From Pseudomonadota bacterium (GTDB lineage Bacteria; Bdellovibrionota_C; UBA2361; OMII01), in NCBI GenBank assembly GCA_027486155.1, contig JAIXPR010000329.1, positions 1 through 26,061 of the forward strand: 26,061 bases of DNA, read 5' to 3'. Position 1 is the stretch's first letter; each line of letters begins with the position of its first letter. The translations under genes were made by a program, and so were the position numbers. The notes under the pieces were generated by a model. It was not told where the DNA came from. It made no database searches and was given only the letters and a program-made list of their open reading frames with translations. Below are positions 8,028 through 16,452 of the stretch, piece by piece.

Positions 8028-9452
8028 CTATTTCTCCTTTACACAGTCCGTAACTGTTCCCCTAATCAATCCATCCACCACGGAGATCTCCATAGGATCT
8101 CCACCACTCACATCGTGAACCGAGCGCGCAACCTTCCCCCCTACTCGAACGATACTGTATCCACGCTCCAACACCTTGCGGGGATTAATCGAGTCGAGGC
8201 GGAGTCCAAGGCTCGTAACTTGAGAATTGGCGTCCTCCACCCCGCGCCTAACCCCAACTAAGAGACGCCCCTCAAGTCCCTCGACAATAGCTCGATGCTG
8301 GTCGATCTTCTCGGTTGGAATCGCTCGACGCAGCCTCTCTCGAAGTTGCGAAACGGACGTGCTCAACCGGTCCGTTGATGCCATCCCCACCCTGAAGAGC
8401 CGTCCATGATAGAGCTCCACTTTACCACGAAGAAGCTCAATCACCTTATCAGGGCGAATACTCGCCAGTTTCGCCTCGGCGGCTTTCACGCGAAGCTTCC
8501 CCTCCGCAAGTACAGCAACCGCTCGAGTGTCCAATCGAAGCGAGAGTTCATCGAGGCGTTGCGCCATCGGCTGCAGCCATCGATCAAAATCCCGTAAACG
8601 TCGCTCAAGCTCCCCGACCCGCTGCAAGAGATCAGTGACCTTGGGAACCACCATCTCAGCCGCGGCTGTGGGTGTCGGCGCTCGCGCATCTGCGGCGTAG
8701 TCACACAACGTAGTATCGGTCTCATGTCCTACTCCCGAAACCACAGGAACGGAACAGGCGAAGACGGCTTTCACGACCTCTTCTTCGTTGAAGGCCCACA
8801 GATCTTCAAGCGAGCCTCCGCCACGCGCGACGATAATCACATCGACAAGGTTCGACTCATCGAGCTTTCGAATCGCCATCGCTATCTCGTGCGCAGCACC
8901 ATCTCCTTGAACACGTGTCTCCGAGAGATACACCACCATCGATGGGAATCGCTCTCGCAATTTAACCATCATGTCGTGAAGAACCGCTCCTGTTCGAGAG
9001 GTCACCAATCCAACGGCGCGAGGAAGAAATGGAAGGGGGCGCTTGCGCTCAACTGAGAAAAAACCCTCTCGCTCAAGCCTATCTTTGAGCTCAAGAAATT
9101 TACGTTGCAGCTCACCTTCTCCATCCTCCAAGAGGCGAGAGACCACGATTTGAAATCTCCCTGTTTGCGCGTAGACATTTGGGCGGCCATGCACCCGAAC
9201 CGCCACCCCCTGTGCCGGTTTAAACGCCAGAGTCCGAGCCATTCCGGCCCACATCACGCACGAGAGCTGAGCCCCCTGATCTTTCACCGAAAAATAGAGA
9301 TGGCCACTCGCCGCCACCGTGAGCTGCGAGATCTCACCATGAAAAAGAAGCTGCGGAAAATGAGCTTCAAAGGTATCGTTGATCTGACGAGTTGCCTCTG
9401 AAACGGTAAGATACGGGTCTCCTGATTTTGCCGCTTGTATCGCCACCTTCAT
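8028..9452 (-). CDS. xseA: Exodeoxyribonuclease VII large subunit
   Basis: 474 residues, close to the usual 400-460. An N-terminal OB-fold (about residues 15-115; VSEATRQINDTFEAHFPQLL, GEISQL, SGHLYFSVKD) binds single-stranded DNA. The catalytic region follows with LPFLPRAVGLVTSRTGAVLHD, VIIVARGGGSLEDLWAFNEE and SGVGHETDTTLCDYAADARA PTPTAAAE. The C-terminal part is long and helical, with the charged repeats that carry XseB. Exonuclease VII is a cytoplasmic single-strand nuclease in mismatch and damage repair. The start is ATG 9452. It diverges from the membrane protein gene on the plus strand, so the two promoters must share a very short space. xseB follows after 4 nt. Confidence 0.97.
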   Translation of the reverse strand: MKVAIQAAKSGDPYLTVSEATRQINDTFEAHFPQLLFHGEISQLTVAASGHLYFSVKDQGAQLSCVMWAGMARTLAFKPAQGVAVRVHGRPNVYAQTGRFQIVVSRLLEDGEGELQRKFLELKDRLEREGFFSVERKRPLPFLPRAVGLVTSRTGAVLHDMMVKLRERFPSMVVYLSETRVQGDGAAHEIAMAIRKLDESNLVDVIIVARGGGSLEDLWAFNEEEVVKAVFACSVPVVSGVGHETDTTLCDYAADARAPTPTAAAEMVVPKVTDLLQRVGELERRLRDFDRWLQPMAQRLDELSLRLDTRAVAVLAEGKLRVKAAEAKLASIRPDKVIELLRGKVELYHGRLFRVGMASTDRLSTSVSQLRERLRRAIPTEKIDQHRAIVEGLEGRLLVGVRRGVEDANSQVTSLGLRLDSINPRKVLERGYSIVRVGGKVARSVHDVSGGDPMEISVVDGLIRGTVTDCVKEK

Positions 9453-9503
9453 TCCTCGTTAGAGCCAACTTCGTCGGAAAAGCAACCTATATCGGAAGCT
9501 GTG

Positions 9504-10373
9504 GTGAGGGTACTACCAAACAAAACAAAATCAAACGGGTCTTCTCAACGTGTCCGACGTGGGCCGCACGCGAAGACCTACCTCGTGTGGCAGGTCCTTA
9601 TCGCCTCCCTTATCCTCGATCCCCTCGTGCCTCTCATAGCATCCCCACGAATCCCACTCGACCTCGCCACGACCATCGCTACCTGGTGCGCACTCGGCAT
9701 CCTTCCTTTTCTCGCTCAGGAGCGCCTCCACCGAATCCTATCCAAACTTCGATTGCTTCACTCAAAACAGGTCGCCGTGGGATCGCAAACCATCCCTATC
9801 TCGTTGGCCGTGAGCGCCGGGCTCGTAATCCTATTCAAGATATTCATGTTCGCTCAACTACCGGCTGTGGCCCTCCTCCTCTTTGCGCTCGTGGTGCTCT
9901 GGGGTAGTCGAAAGTACCTCTATCAGGTACGAACACAAACCGCCCGGGACAAAGAGCTCTTCGCCATAAATCCTTGGGCTAAAGTGGAGAGGTGGGAACA
10001 TCAGGTACTCGTTTTCGCGGTCCTACCGCTCCTCCTCGCGCGAGCTATCGGGGTGTGCGGAGACCTCGCTGACATCCCCTCTGATACTGGCGCCACCCGC
10101 TCTCTCTTCATCGCGGTCAGCGCGCTCTTCCTAGCCATGCTACGTCCGGATCGATCGCTCTTTATCGGACTGTGCAAAAGCTGCAAACGCCCTGTCCCCG
10201 TTGTATTTCAGGATATCGGTTCGTGTCTCTCGTGCGACGAGCGCCTTCGGATTGCGTACCATGCGTGGGCGAACCGCATACCTATCGAGCAGCTGCTGAG
10301 ACCACCCGCGCCGACGGATTCAGCGCACCCGTCATCAAGGTCTGATAAAGAACGCGCAACGGACAAACGCTGA
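9504..10373 (+). CDS. Hypothetical membrane protein with C-terminal four-Cys ribbon
   Basis: The frame is open from a TTG at 9435, but that start would overlap the divergent xseA start and has no Shine-Dalgarno. I chose GTG 9504, which has GGAAG 5 nt before it, giving 289 residues. A basic N-terminus is followed by about six hydrophobic segments in pairs (VWQVLIASLILDPLVPLIA; ATTIATWCALGILPFLAQ; ISLAVSAGLVILFKIFMF; LPAVALLLFALVVLWG; HQVLVFAVLPLLLARAIGV; LFIAVSALFLAML). A CxxC-13-CxxC zinc-ribbon-like motif follows at Cys224, 227, 241 and 244 (CKSC and CLSC). The tail is polar and basic. I do not recognise the family. The ribbon suggests metal or nucleic-acid/protein binding on the cytoplasmic side, which is inference. 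It converges with the 894-residue gene, leaving 11 nt between stop codons. Confidence 0.7.
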   Translation: MRVLPNKTKSNGSSQRVRRGPHAKTYLVWQVLIASLILDPLVPLIASPRIPLDLATTIATWCALGILPFLAQERLHRILSKLRLLHSKQVAVGSQTIPISLAVSAGLVILFKIFMFAQLPAVALLLFALVVLWGSRKYLYQVRTQTARDKELFAINPWAKVERWEHQVLVFAVLPLLLARAIGVCGDLADIPSDTGATRSLFIAVSALFLAMLRPDRSLFIGLCKSCKRPVPVVFQDIGSCLSCDERLRIAYHAWANRIPIEQLLRPPAPTDSAHPSSRSDKERATDKR

Positions 10374-10384
10374 CGGCGCGATAC

Positions 10385-13069
10385 TTACCGTTTGAACCAG
10401 GAGAGAATGCCCCGCGAAGGTGCCTTTACCTCAACATCCTCTTCGTTCGCTGAGAGCAGATCGCTTGAGGCGAGAACGCTGGCTACAGAATCCACATGAG
10501 CGTGGCGAGAAGCCTCTTCGGCATCTGCCAAAATACCCACCGCCTTCACATCCTGTTGCGCAGTGTGAAGCTGCTCGTTGTAGGCCGATACGAGAGAGAA
10601 TTCCAATCGAAGCCCGCTCGCGTTCATATCAGCGAGAGTATGCTCAAATTCAATAGGAACTTGGCTCAAACCCATCTGCTGTCGCACCCACGCCGCTGAA
10701 TGGTGAGAAGCGAGACGGTACTTAAAGATCCGCTCGGAGCTTCCATCCGGCCTCACGAGCGAAGCGACGACGGTTATCCCCTCTTCCAGATGACGACCAT
10801 GGGGGATGTTGATCAAAGCTCGGCACGAGAGCCGCGGAGTTTGGACATAGGTGTTCGCGACGATGTCGACGATCTGTGGACCAAGATTGCCGACCTCAAC
10901 AACGTGCTTACCTCCGCCGGTCAACGGTCGAACGAAGAACTCCTTGGTCTCTGAGAGGAAAACGTCGCCGTTTAAAGAGAGCGCTCGAACGCGGGCGAAG
11001 AGACGAACCTTAGCGTTCGCTCGTTGCGCCTCGGAGCCAAAATACCAGCCAAGGAGCTCCTCTCGCTTGAAGTTAGCGACGATCGAGTGCTCCGCGAAGC
11101 CGGAGTGCCCCTCGACGCAAACGCCACGAGTCACGGGCTTAAAGCTCATTCCAAGGGAGTCGGAGAACGCTTGCAAGAGAAGGTGTCCATCCTCTCGCTC
11201 GATAGAAACCTCTACTCGATACGGAGAGAAGAGTTCCCCTACCCGTCCCGCGGCGAGATCGGCGAGCTGCTTCGACGAATTCTTAGGGCAGAAGGTGGCC
11301 TGAACCCTCACACCCTCGTCATTACGGAAGACCCACGCCGGATCGATCTCAATTGACTCAAGTTCGATAACACTTGCCGCTGGCGAGAGCGCCAGAGCGC
11401 CGGCTGTGGCTCGACTGCCATCATCAGCATTCGGTTTATGCGTAACCTTATCACCAGCGACGTGAACCGACACGATTCCCATATCACCGCACAAAATCCG
11501 CTCGTCCGCGGACACGATCACCACTTCACAGGTCAAGGCGTGAGTGCCCGCTGACAACAACAAGAACTCAACCGGGATGTCTATCTGCAATCCACGATAA
11601 TACGCCCACGCTCCGCGGGGATGCAGCACTCTTCGATATCGATACGAGGAGACCGACTCAACCGGAACGTTTAGCTCTGACGCCACATAGGGAATACCAA
11701 GAGAGGAGAGCTCTACTATCTCCCCCTTATCGTCGATGAATCGACACTCAAGAAGAACGCTCTCTCCAGCATGCATGAAGAGCGAGAGATCGAACTGCAC
11801 CGACACCGTTCTGCGCTCCCATCCCGCGACTACTTTGTAGCCGGACGTTACGCGCAGGTCTGATATTTTATCACCGGAAACGACATCGTGCGGCCACATT
11901 CCAACCGAATGAGGGGCCGGCACATGAGCGCCCACGAGCTCGCGCCGAGGGACGCAAATGCTATCAGGACGGGAAGCGCTCAACACCTCACGTCCATCGT
12001 TATCAACAACGGAAACCACGAGCTCAACATCACAACGACCTGAAGGGAGATCGAGCGCCGCGTATGGAATGAAGGCGCGAATATCATCGATCACTAAACG
12101 CTGCGCCTGCGGTCGTATCGGCACCAATGAGCAGAAAGCCGCGTGTTCGGGAACTACCTCACACGCTTCCGAGCCACCGGGATCGGTCCAGCTCGACCAG
12201 TCCGGTCGCGCTGAAACAGCCCGACCGTTCCACCTCATTGAGACCCGTAGCCAAAGAGGTTGTCCATCGTGACCAACCAGTCGAAGTCCGCATGTCACAA
12301 AGCATCCCTTTGTGCCGAATACTTGGTGGTCGTGAAGAACCTCAAATCCGAAGAGAGCGTCCTCCTCATCAAAACTTGGCTCAAGGTACCCATCGCCAGG
12401 GATTCCCTTCGCTATTTGATCGACCTCAAGACCAGCCAAGCTCATCTTTCGTCGAACGTACCACTTTAGCAGCATAGTGAGCTCGTCCAGCTCACGCCCG
12501 ATATCGTAATCGAAGGACGCGTGAACGGTTGACGAGGAGCTTTTCCCTCGCGTCTTCCCCTCTCGCTCCTCAAGGGAGATAGCGGTAAGAGCCGCCTGAG
12601 CCCGACGAACGAGGCCACTCACTATCGAGGCCTCAACAGAGCCGGCGTACAGCGTGCTGAGAAGGAGAGGAACGTTTGGATCAAGGGCGAAGAGCCCCGT
12701 TTCACGATGTGTAATTTGTCGGACTATCTTGAGCACGAGCTCCGCGACTTTCGAAACCGCTACCGAACTGGCGCGCCGAGCGCGCCCACGATACTTGGCG
12801 GATCTTCGAATTTCCTCTTCCAGTGGCGCTATGAACGCCTGCAGAGATTCCGAACGCTCGTTGATGAAACGACGCACCTCGAATCCGCTTACCGGACGAG
12901 GCTCACGAACTGTCACGGCTCGGGTCAGCTTCGTTTGCGTGGAGACGGCTCCACCCTTCGCGACCTTAAGTGGAGACGTTCCATCCCCATTGGTGTGATC
13001 AGCGCCATCTCGCTGGGGGATCTCTTTCTCAACTACGCTCATGTCTTCCGGCAGACTACTAGGGTACAT
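10385..13069 (-). CDS. Large unrecognised protein with repeated beta-rich units
   Basis: 894 residues from ATG 13069. An in-frame ATG at 13042, closely preceded by GGAAG, is an alternative start. Residues 1-60 are polar and disordered-looking. Residues 60-240 are helical and basic (EVRRFINERSESLQAFIAPL; RRASSVAVSKVAELVLKIVR). From about 245 to 870 the protein is beta-rich and made of similar units of about 165 residues. Paired blocks include FIPYAALDLPSGRCDVELVV (about 330) with IDIPVEFLLLSAGTHALTCE (about 491). No signal peptide, membrane segment or known catalytic motif is seen, so a cytoplasmic binding or scaffold role is the simplest guess. It ends with SRGILSWFKR. It is transcribed away from the E2 operon, sharing the 13070-13481 gap, and converges with the zinc-ribbon membrane gene. 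I do not recognise a family. Confidence 0.8.
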   Translation of the reverse strand: MYPSSLPEDMSVVEKEIPQRDGADHTNGDGTSPLKVAKGGAVSTQTKLTRAVTVREPRPVSGFEVRRFINERSESLQAFIAPLEEEIRRSAKYRGRARRASSVAVSKVAELVLKIVRQITHRETGLFALDPNVPLLLSTLYAGSVEASIVSGLVRRAQAALTAISLEEREGKTRGKSSSSTVHASFDYDIGRELDELTMLLKWYVRRKMSLAGLEVDQIAKGIPGDGYLEPSFDEEDALFGFEVLHDHQVFGTKGCFVTCGLRLVGHDGQPLWLRVSMRWNGRAVSARPDWSSWTDPGGSEACEVVPEHAAFCSLVPIRPQAQRLVIDDIRAFIPYAALDLPSGRCDVELVVSVVDNDGREVLSASRPDSICVPRRELVGAHVPAPHSVGMWPHDVVSGDKISDLRVTSGYKVVAGWERRTVSVQFDLSLFMHAGESVLLECRFIDDKGEIVELSSLGIPYVASELNVPVESVSSYRYRRVLHPRGAWAYYRGLQIDIPVEFLLLSAGTHALTCEVVIVSADERILCGDMGIVSVHVAGDKVTHKPNADDGSRATAGALALSPAASVIELESIEIDPAWVFRNDEGVRVQATFCPKNSSKQLADLAAGRVGELFSPYRVEVSIEREDGHLLLQAFSDSLGMSFKPVTRGVCVEGHSGFAEHSIVANFKREELLGWYFGSEAQRANAKVRLFARVRALSLNGDVFLSETKEFFVRPLTGGGKHVVEVGNLGPQIVDIVANTYVQTPRLSCRALINIPHGRHLEEGITVVASLVRPDGSSERIFKYRLASHHSAAWVRQQMGLSQVPIEFEHTLADMNASGLRLEFSLVSAYNEQLHTAQQDVKAVGILADAEEASRHAHVDSVASVLASSDLLSANEEDVEVKAPSRGILSWFKR

Positions 13070-13232
13070 ACGTCACGAAATGGCAGGGTCCTTCCGCTCT
13101 CTTGGAACCACGTCACGGCAGCTCGAATGAACAAAAAAATGCCCCCCTCGGCGCCCGTTCCCCCGTGGAAACGAACAAGAGCAATATCATGAATACTTTC
13201 AGATATTTACCTATTGCCTTAGGTCGTTTTTT

Positions 13233-13274
13233 CGAACAATTATTTTTCCGAACAATTATTTTTCCGAACAATTA
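13233..13274. repeat. 16-bp AT-rich tandem direct repeat (2.6 copies)
   Basis: The unit CGAACAATTATTTTTC occurs at 13233-13248 and 13249-13264, followed by a partial copy CGAACAATTA at 13265-13274. All copies are identical. The tract sits in the divergent gap (13070-13481) between the 894-residue gene and the E2 operon, in DNA that is more AT-rich than its surroundings. It could be a repeated operator or a slippage product. Confidence 0.95.
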
Positions 13275-13383
13275 ACAGCCACAGGTGAGCTGAAATCCCG
13301 ACTGGAGCAGGCCGAATTTCTACATCACTTTCGGCGAAACTTTCAACCCATGTTGTGAAGTTCTCCACCGATTTCCGATGGTT

Positions 13384-13412
13384 TGTACAAATACCCCTAG
13401 TTGGAATATAAA
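13384..13412 (+). promoter_or_regulatory. Candidate sigma70-type promoter for the E2-lipA operon
   Basis: TATAAA at 13407-13412 lies 17 nt after TGTACA at 13384-13389 (a 4/6 match to TTGACA). The -35 overlaps the 10-bp palindrome TTTGTACAAA (13382-13391). The expected transcript start is near 13419, giving a leader of about 60 nt. It is then followed by GAGGAAG at 13472-13478, just before ATG 13482. Plausible but unproven. Confidence 0.4.
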
Positions 13413-13481
13413 GCGGTGCTCTGGCGGCGAATTATTGTCACCGAGCCGCCGACAAGACTGTACATCAATAAGAGGAAGTCC

Positions 13482-14777
13482 ATGGCAACCGAGATTAAGA
13501 TGCCGCAACTAAGCGATACCATGAGTTCTGGTAAGATCCTTACCTGGAAAAAGAAGGAAGGCGATCAGATTAGTCGTGGTGATATCCTTGCGGAGGTTGA
13601 GACCGACAAAGCCAACCTTGAGATCGAATCGTTCTTTAACGGCACTCTTTTGAAGATCCTCACTCCCGCTAATTCCACCGCTGGCGTAGGAGAGGTTATC
13701 GCGGTCATCGGCGCGGCTGGAGAGTCTGTTTCTGCGGGAACAGCTCCGAAGGCATCAGCGCCAACGGCGGCCCCTGCGCCCAAAGCAGCGGCACCAGCTC
13801 CAACTCCTTCCATGCCAACCTCTCCTACCCCGTCCGCGCCTTTGAGCGTTGTCGCGGGAAGCGATCGAGTGAAGGCAAGCCCTCTCGCTAAGCGAGTGGC
13901 TGAGCAACTTCACGTGAATCTCTCATCCGTACAAGGATCAGGCCCGAATGGCCGAATCATCCGACGTGATGTTGAGGCTGCCGCTGGCGGGTCCGTCGCT
14001 CCAGAGTATCAACAAACTCCGGCTCCGCAGTACCAGGCGGCGCCAGCTCCAACCCCAGCTCCAATGGCTGCGCCAGTTGAGCTAACACAGCAAGGCGCGG
14101 GAACCTACACGGCTCTCTCGAAGATGCGTGAGACTATCGCTCGCCGAATGCAGGAGAGCGTGAATACGTCTCCACACTTCTACTGCACCGCGTCGATCAA
14201 CATGGGTGAGGCTCTTCGACTTCGTGAGGTTCTCAAAGAACTTCCCGAATACAAGGGTATCAGCGTAAATCACCTTGTTATCAAGGCGGCCGCCTACGCT
14301 CTCAAGCGAGAGCCAAAGGTCAACGCGGCGATGAAGAATGGGCAGCTCTACCAGCCAGCTCAGATCAACGTCGGTATCATTACGGCTATCCCCGATGGAC
14401 TCCTCATTCCTGTTTTGAAGGAAGTGGACACCATGACCCTCAAGGACGTCGTATTCGAGGCTCGCGCCGCGATCGAGCGCGCTCGCGCCGGTCGCCCAAG
14501 CTCAACCGACCTCTCCGGTGGAACGTTCAGCATCTCGAACATGGGAATGTTCGACGTGGAGAACTTCACGGCGATCATTAATCCGGGCCAAGGCGGAATC
14601 CTCGCGGTGAGCGCTGTTCAAAAGCAACCAATCGTACAGAACGGACAGATAGTTGTTGGTTCTATTATGAAGGTTACGGTATCAGTTGATCACCGAATCA
14701 TCGACGGCGTGATGTCGGCAACGTTCCTCAAGCACTTCAAGGACGCGCTTGAGACACCTGCCCTCCTCATGGCGTAG
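13482..14777 (+). CDS. pdhC: Dihydrolipoyllysine-residue acetyltransferase, pyruvate dehydrogenase E2
   Basis: 431 residues from ATG 13482, chosen because AGAGGAAG precedes it and the protein begins directly with the lipoyl-domain strand MATEIKMPQLSDTM. There is one lipoyl domain (1-80) with the lipoylated Lys43 in ETDKAN. An Ala/Pro-rich linker (85-125) leads to a peripheral subunit-binding domain (about 130-167; ASPLAKRVAEQLHV, GPNGRIIRRDV). A second Ala/Pro linker then precedes the catalytic domain (about 205-431). The domain carries the HxxxDG signature with His404 and Asp408 (VDHRIIDGVMS). E2 transfers the acetyl group from lipoyl to CoA and forms the core of the complex in the cytoplasm. 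The architecture fits pyruvate dehydrogenase E2 rather than 2-oxoglutarate E2, though paralogues are hard to separate by eye. E1 and E3 genes are not in the window. lipA follows 31 nt later. Confidence 0.93.
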   Translation: MATEIKMPQLSDTMSSGKILTWKKKEGDQISRGDILAEVETDKANLEIESFFNGTLLKILTPANSTAGVGEVIAVIGAAGESVSAGTAPKASAPTAAPAPKAAAPAPTPSMPTSPTPSAPLSVVAGSDRVKASPLAKRVAEQLHVNLSSVQGSGPNGRIIRRDVEAAAGGSVAPEYQQTPAPQYQAAPAPTPAPMAAPVELTQQGAGTYTALSKMRETIARRMQESVNTSPHFYCTASINMGEALRLREVLKELPEYKGISVNHLVIKAAAYALKREPKVNAAMKNGQLYQPAQINVGIITAIPDGLLIPVLKEVDTMTLKDVVFEARAAIERARAGRPSSTDLSGGTFSISNMGMFDVENFTAIINPGQGGILAVSAVQKQPIVQNGQIVVGSIMKVTVSVDHRIIDGVMSATFLKHFKDALETPALLMA

Positions 14778-14808
14778 TCCCAAACGCAACGTCTAGCGGG
14801 TCTTTTGT

Positions 14809-15711
14809 ATGTCAGTTGAAGTTCCAAGAAATACAGAGAAGATCGTAAAACCCTCGTGGCTCAAGGTCCGAGCTCCTGGCTCACCTGAATATCTTGAGAC
14901 CCGCAAGATCGTTAAAACCCTCAATCTTCACACCGTGTGTGAGGAAGCCCAATGCCCTAACATCGGGGAGTGCTGGTCTCACCACACCGCCACCTTCATG
15001 ATCATGGGAGAACTGTGCACACGAAAGTGTCACTTCTGCTCCGTGAAGAAGGGCAATTCTGACACCCTCCAGCCACTGGATCCATTCGAACCGGAGCGAG
15101 TCGGAATCGCCGTGAAGGAGCTTGGCCTTAAACACGCGGTTATCACCTCGGTCGATCGAGACGATGTCGCGGATAACGGCGCCCAGCATTTCCTGAAGAC
15201 CGTAAAGTCGGTTCGTACTCACGCACCAGGATGCAAGATCGAGCTGCTCATCCCTGACCTTAAAGGCTCAAGAAAAGATCTTGAGACCATCTTGAGCGCG
15301 AAGATCGACGTTCTTAATCACAATGTTGAGACCGTTCCTCGTCTCTACAAGAAGGTTCGACCGGGCGCGGGCTACATCCGCTCCCTCTCGATTCACCGAT
15401 GGGCGAAGGAGATAGACCCATCAGTCGTTACTAAAACGGGTATCATGGTCGGTCTCGGCGAAACTAAGGACGAGGTTCTCAGCTTGATGGATGACCTTCG
15501 AGCCATCGACATCGACGTCATGACCATCGGACAGTATCTCCGACCGACTGAGCGACAACTTCCCGTTCGCGCCTTCATCACTCCCGATGAATTCAAGGAG
15601 TACGAAGAGGAAGGTATCAAGCGTGGATTCAAGTTTGTGGAGTCAGGACCTTTCGTCAGAAGCTCCTACCACGCGTGGAAACACACCGCTGACATCGCCG
15701 TTCGAGAATAA
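14809..15711 (+). CDS. lipA: Lipoyl synthase (radical SAM)
   Basis: 300 residues, the usual size (about 300-320). LipA inserts two sulfur atoms into protein-bound octanoyl groups on lipoyl domains such as the E2 encoded just upstream. Both iron-sulfur cluster motifs are complete: Cys44, Cys49 and Cys55 (CEEAQCPNIGEC) bind the sacrificial auxiliary cluster, and Cys70, Cys74 and Cys77 (CTRKCHFC) bind the radical SAM cluster. The C-terminal RSSYHA motif, whose serine ligates the auxiliary cluster, is present (GPFVRSSYHAWKH). Other family blocks are VITSVDRDDVADNGAQHF, NHNVETVPRLY and TKTGIMVGLGET. The start ATG 14809 has AGCGGG about 8 nt upstream. The next gene begins 15 nt after its stop. lipB is not in the window. 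Confidence 0.98.
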   Translation: MSVEVPRNTEKIVKPSWLKVRAPGSPEYLETRKIVKTLNLHTVCEEAQCPNIGECWSHHTATFMIMGELCTRKCHFCSVKKGNSDTLQPLDPFEPERVGIAVKELGLKHAVITSVDRDDVADNGAQHFLKTVKSVRTHAPGCKIELLIPDLKGSRKDLETILSAKIDVLNHNVETVPRLYKKVRPGAGYIRSLSIHRWAKEIDPSVVTKTGIMVGLGETKDEVLSLMDDLRAIDIDVMTIGQYLRPTERQLPVRAFITPDEFKEYEEEGIKRGFKFVESGPFVRSSYHAWKHTADIAVRE

Positions 15712-15726
15712 TACGTGAGAGCCACC

Positions 15727-16452
15727 ATGAGCGTTACTCACAGCGAGCGGCGTGGCGAACTCTACCTCATCCCGAACCTCCTCGGCGAAACATCCGTGGA
15801 TGCTTCCCTTCCCCCTCTCATCGCCACGATAACCAATGGGATAACCCACTTCGTGGTCGAGGAGGAGAGATCCGCCCGTCGCTTCATTAAACTTCTCTGC
15901 CCCGATCGGGTGATCCGAGAGCTTTCGCTACGGGTTCTCAATGAGCATACCAAGCCTCGCGAACTTGCTGCGTTAGTTGAGCCGCTTCTGAATGGAAACG
16001 ATGTCGGAATAATCTCTGAGGCGGGATGTCCAGGGATCGCCGATCCGGGAGCAGATCTAGTCCGTCAAGCGCACGAGCTCGGCATCAAGGTGCATCCCCT
16101 TGTAGGACCGTGTTCCATGACGCTCGCTCTCATGGCGTCCGGGTTCAATGGTCAACGGTGGCGATTCTTGGGATATCTACCGATCGAGGGAGGGCTCCGA
16201 AAGGAGACGATCCGCTCTATCGAGCGGGATCTCTATGACCACCAGGAAACCCAGATCGTTATGGATACTCCCTACCGAAATCAAAAACTCTTCGAGGATC
16301 TTCTCTCGACCTGCCGTCCCGAGACCCGGGTCTGCGTCGCCTCATCCCTCACTACGGACCAGGAGTCTATAGCGGTTCACTCAGTACAAACATGGCGCAG
16401 CATGGGGGTCTCTCTTCCCAAATCCCCCACGATCTTTCTTCTTGGGCGCTAA
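15727..16452 (+). CDS. RsmI-like SAM-dependent methyltransferase (tetrapyrrole methylase fold)
   Basis: 241 residues from ATG 15727 (a GTG 12 nt upstream is possible). LYLIPNLLGETS at the N-terminus, IISEAGCPGIADPGADLVRQ (about 93-112), HPLVGPCSMTLALMASGFNG and FLGYLPIEGGLRKETIR match the TP-methylase family. They resemble the RsmI-related subgroup that keeps HPLVGPCS where RsmI has its SAM-binding loop. RsmI itself 2'-O-methylates C1402 of 16S rRNA; this protein is a relative whose substrate I cannot name. It lacks the long RsmI C-terminal extension, ending with SPTIFLLGR. It lies 15 nt after lipA, so it is very likely the last gene of the E2-lipA operon. Functional linkage to lipoylation is not implied. 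Confidence 0.85.
   Translation: MSVTHSERRGELYLIPNLLGETSVDASLPPLIATITNGITHFVVEEERSARRFIKLLCPDRVIRELSLRVLNEHTKPRELAALVEPLLNGNDVGIISEAGCPGIADPGADLVRQAHELGIKVHPLVGPCSMTLALMASGFNGQRWRFLGYLPIEGGLRKETIRSIERDLYDHQETQIVMDTPYRNQKLFEDLLSTCRPETRVCVASSLTTDQESIAVHSVQTWRSMGVSLPKSPTIFLLGR

Noticed and set aside
10851..11303. 150-codon plus-strand frame inside the 894-residue gene
   Set aside because: Antisense shadow; rich in Arg, Ser, Pro and Thr as expected from the complement. The minus-strand frame is far longer and has repeated structure.
13482..14777. 2-oxoglutarate dehydrogenase E2 (sucB) as identity for the acyltransferase gene
   Set aside because: Not excluded completely, but the lipoyl-domain sequence MPQLSDTM, the Ala/Pro linkers and DHRIIDGVM favour the pyruvate dehydrogenase E2 type.
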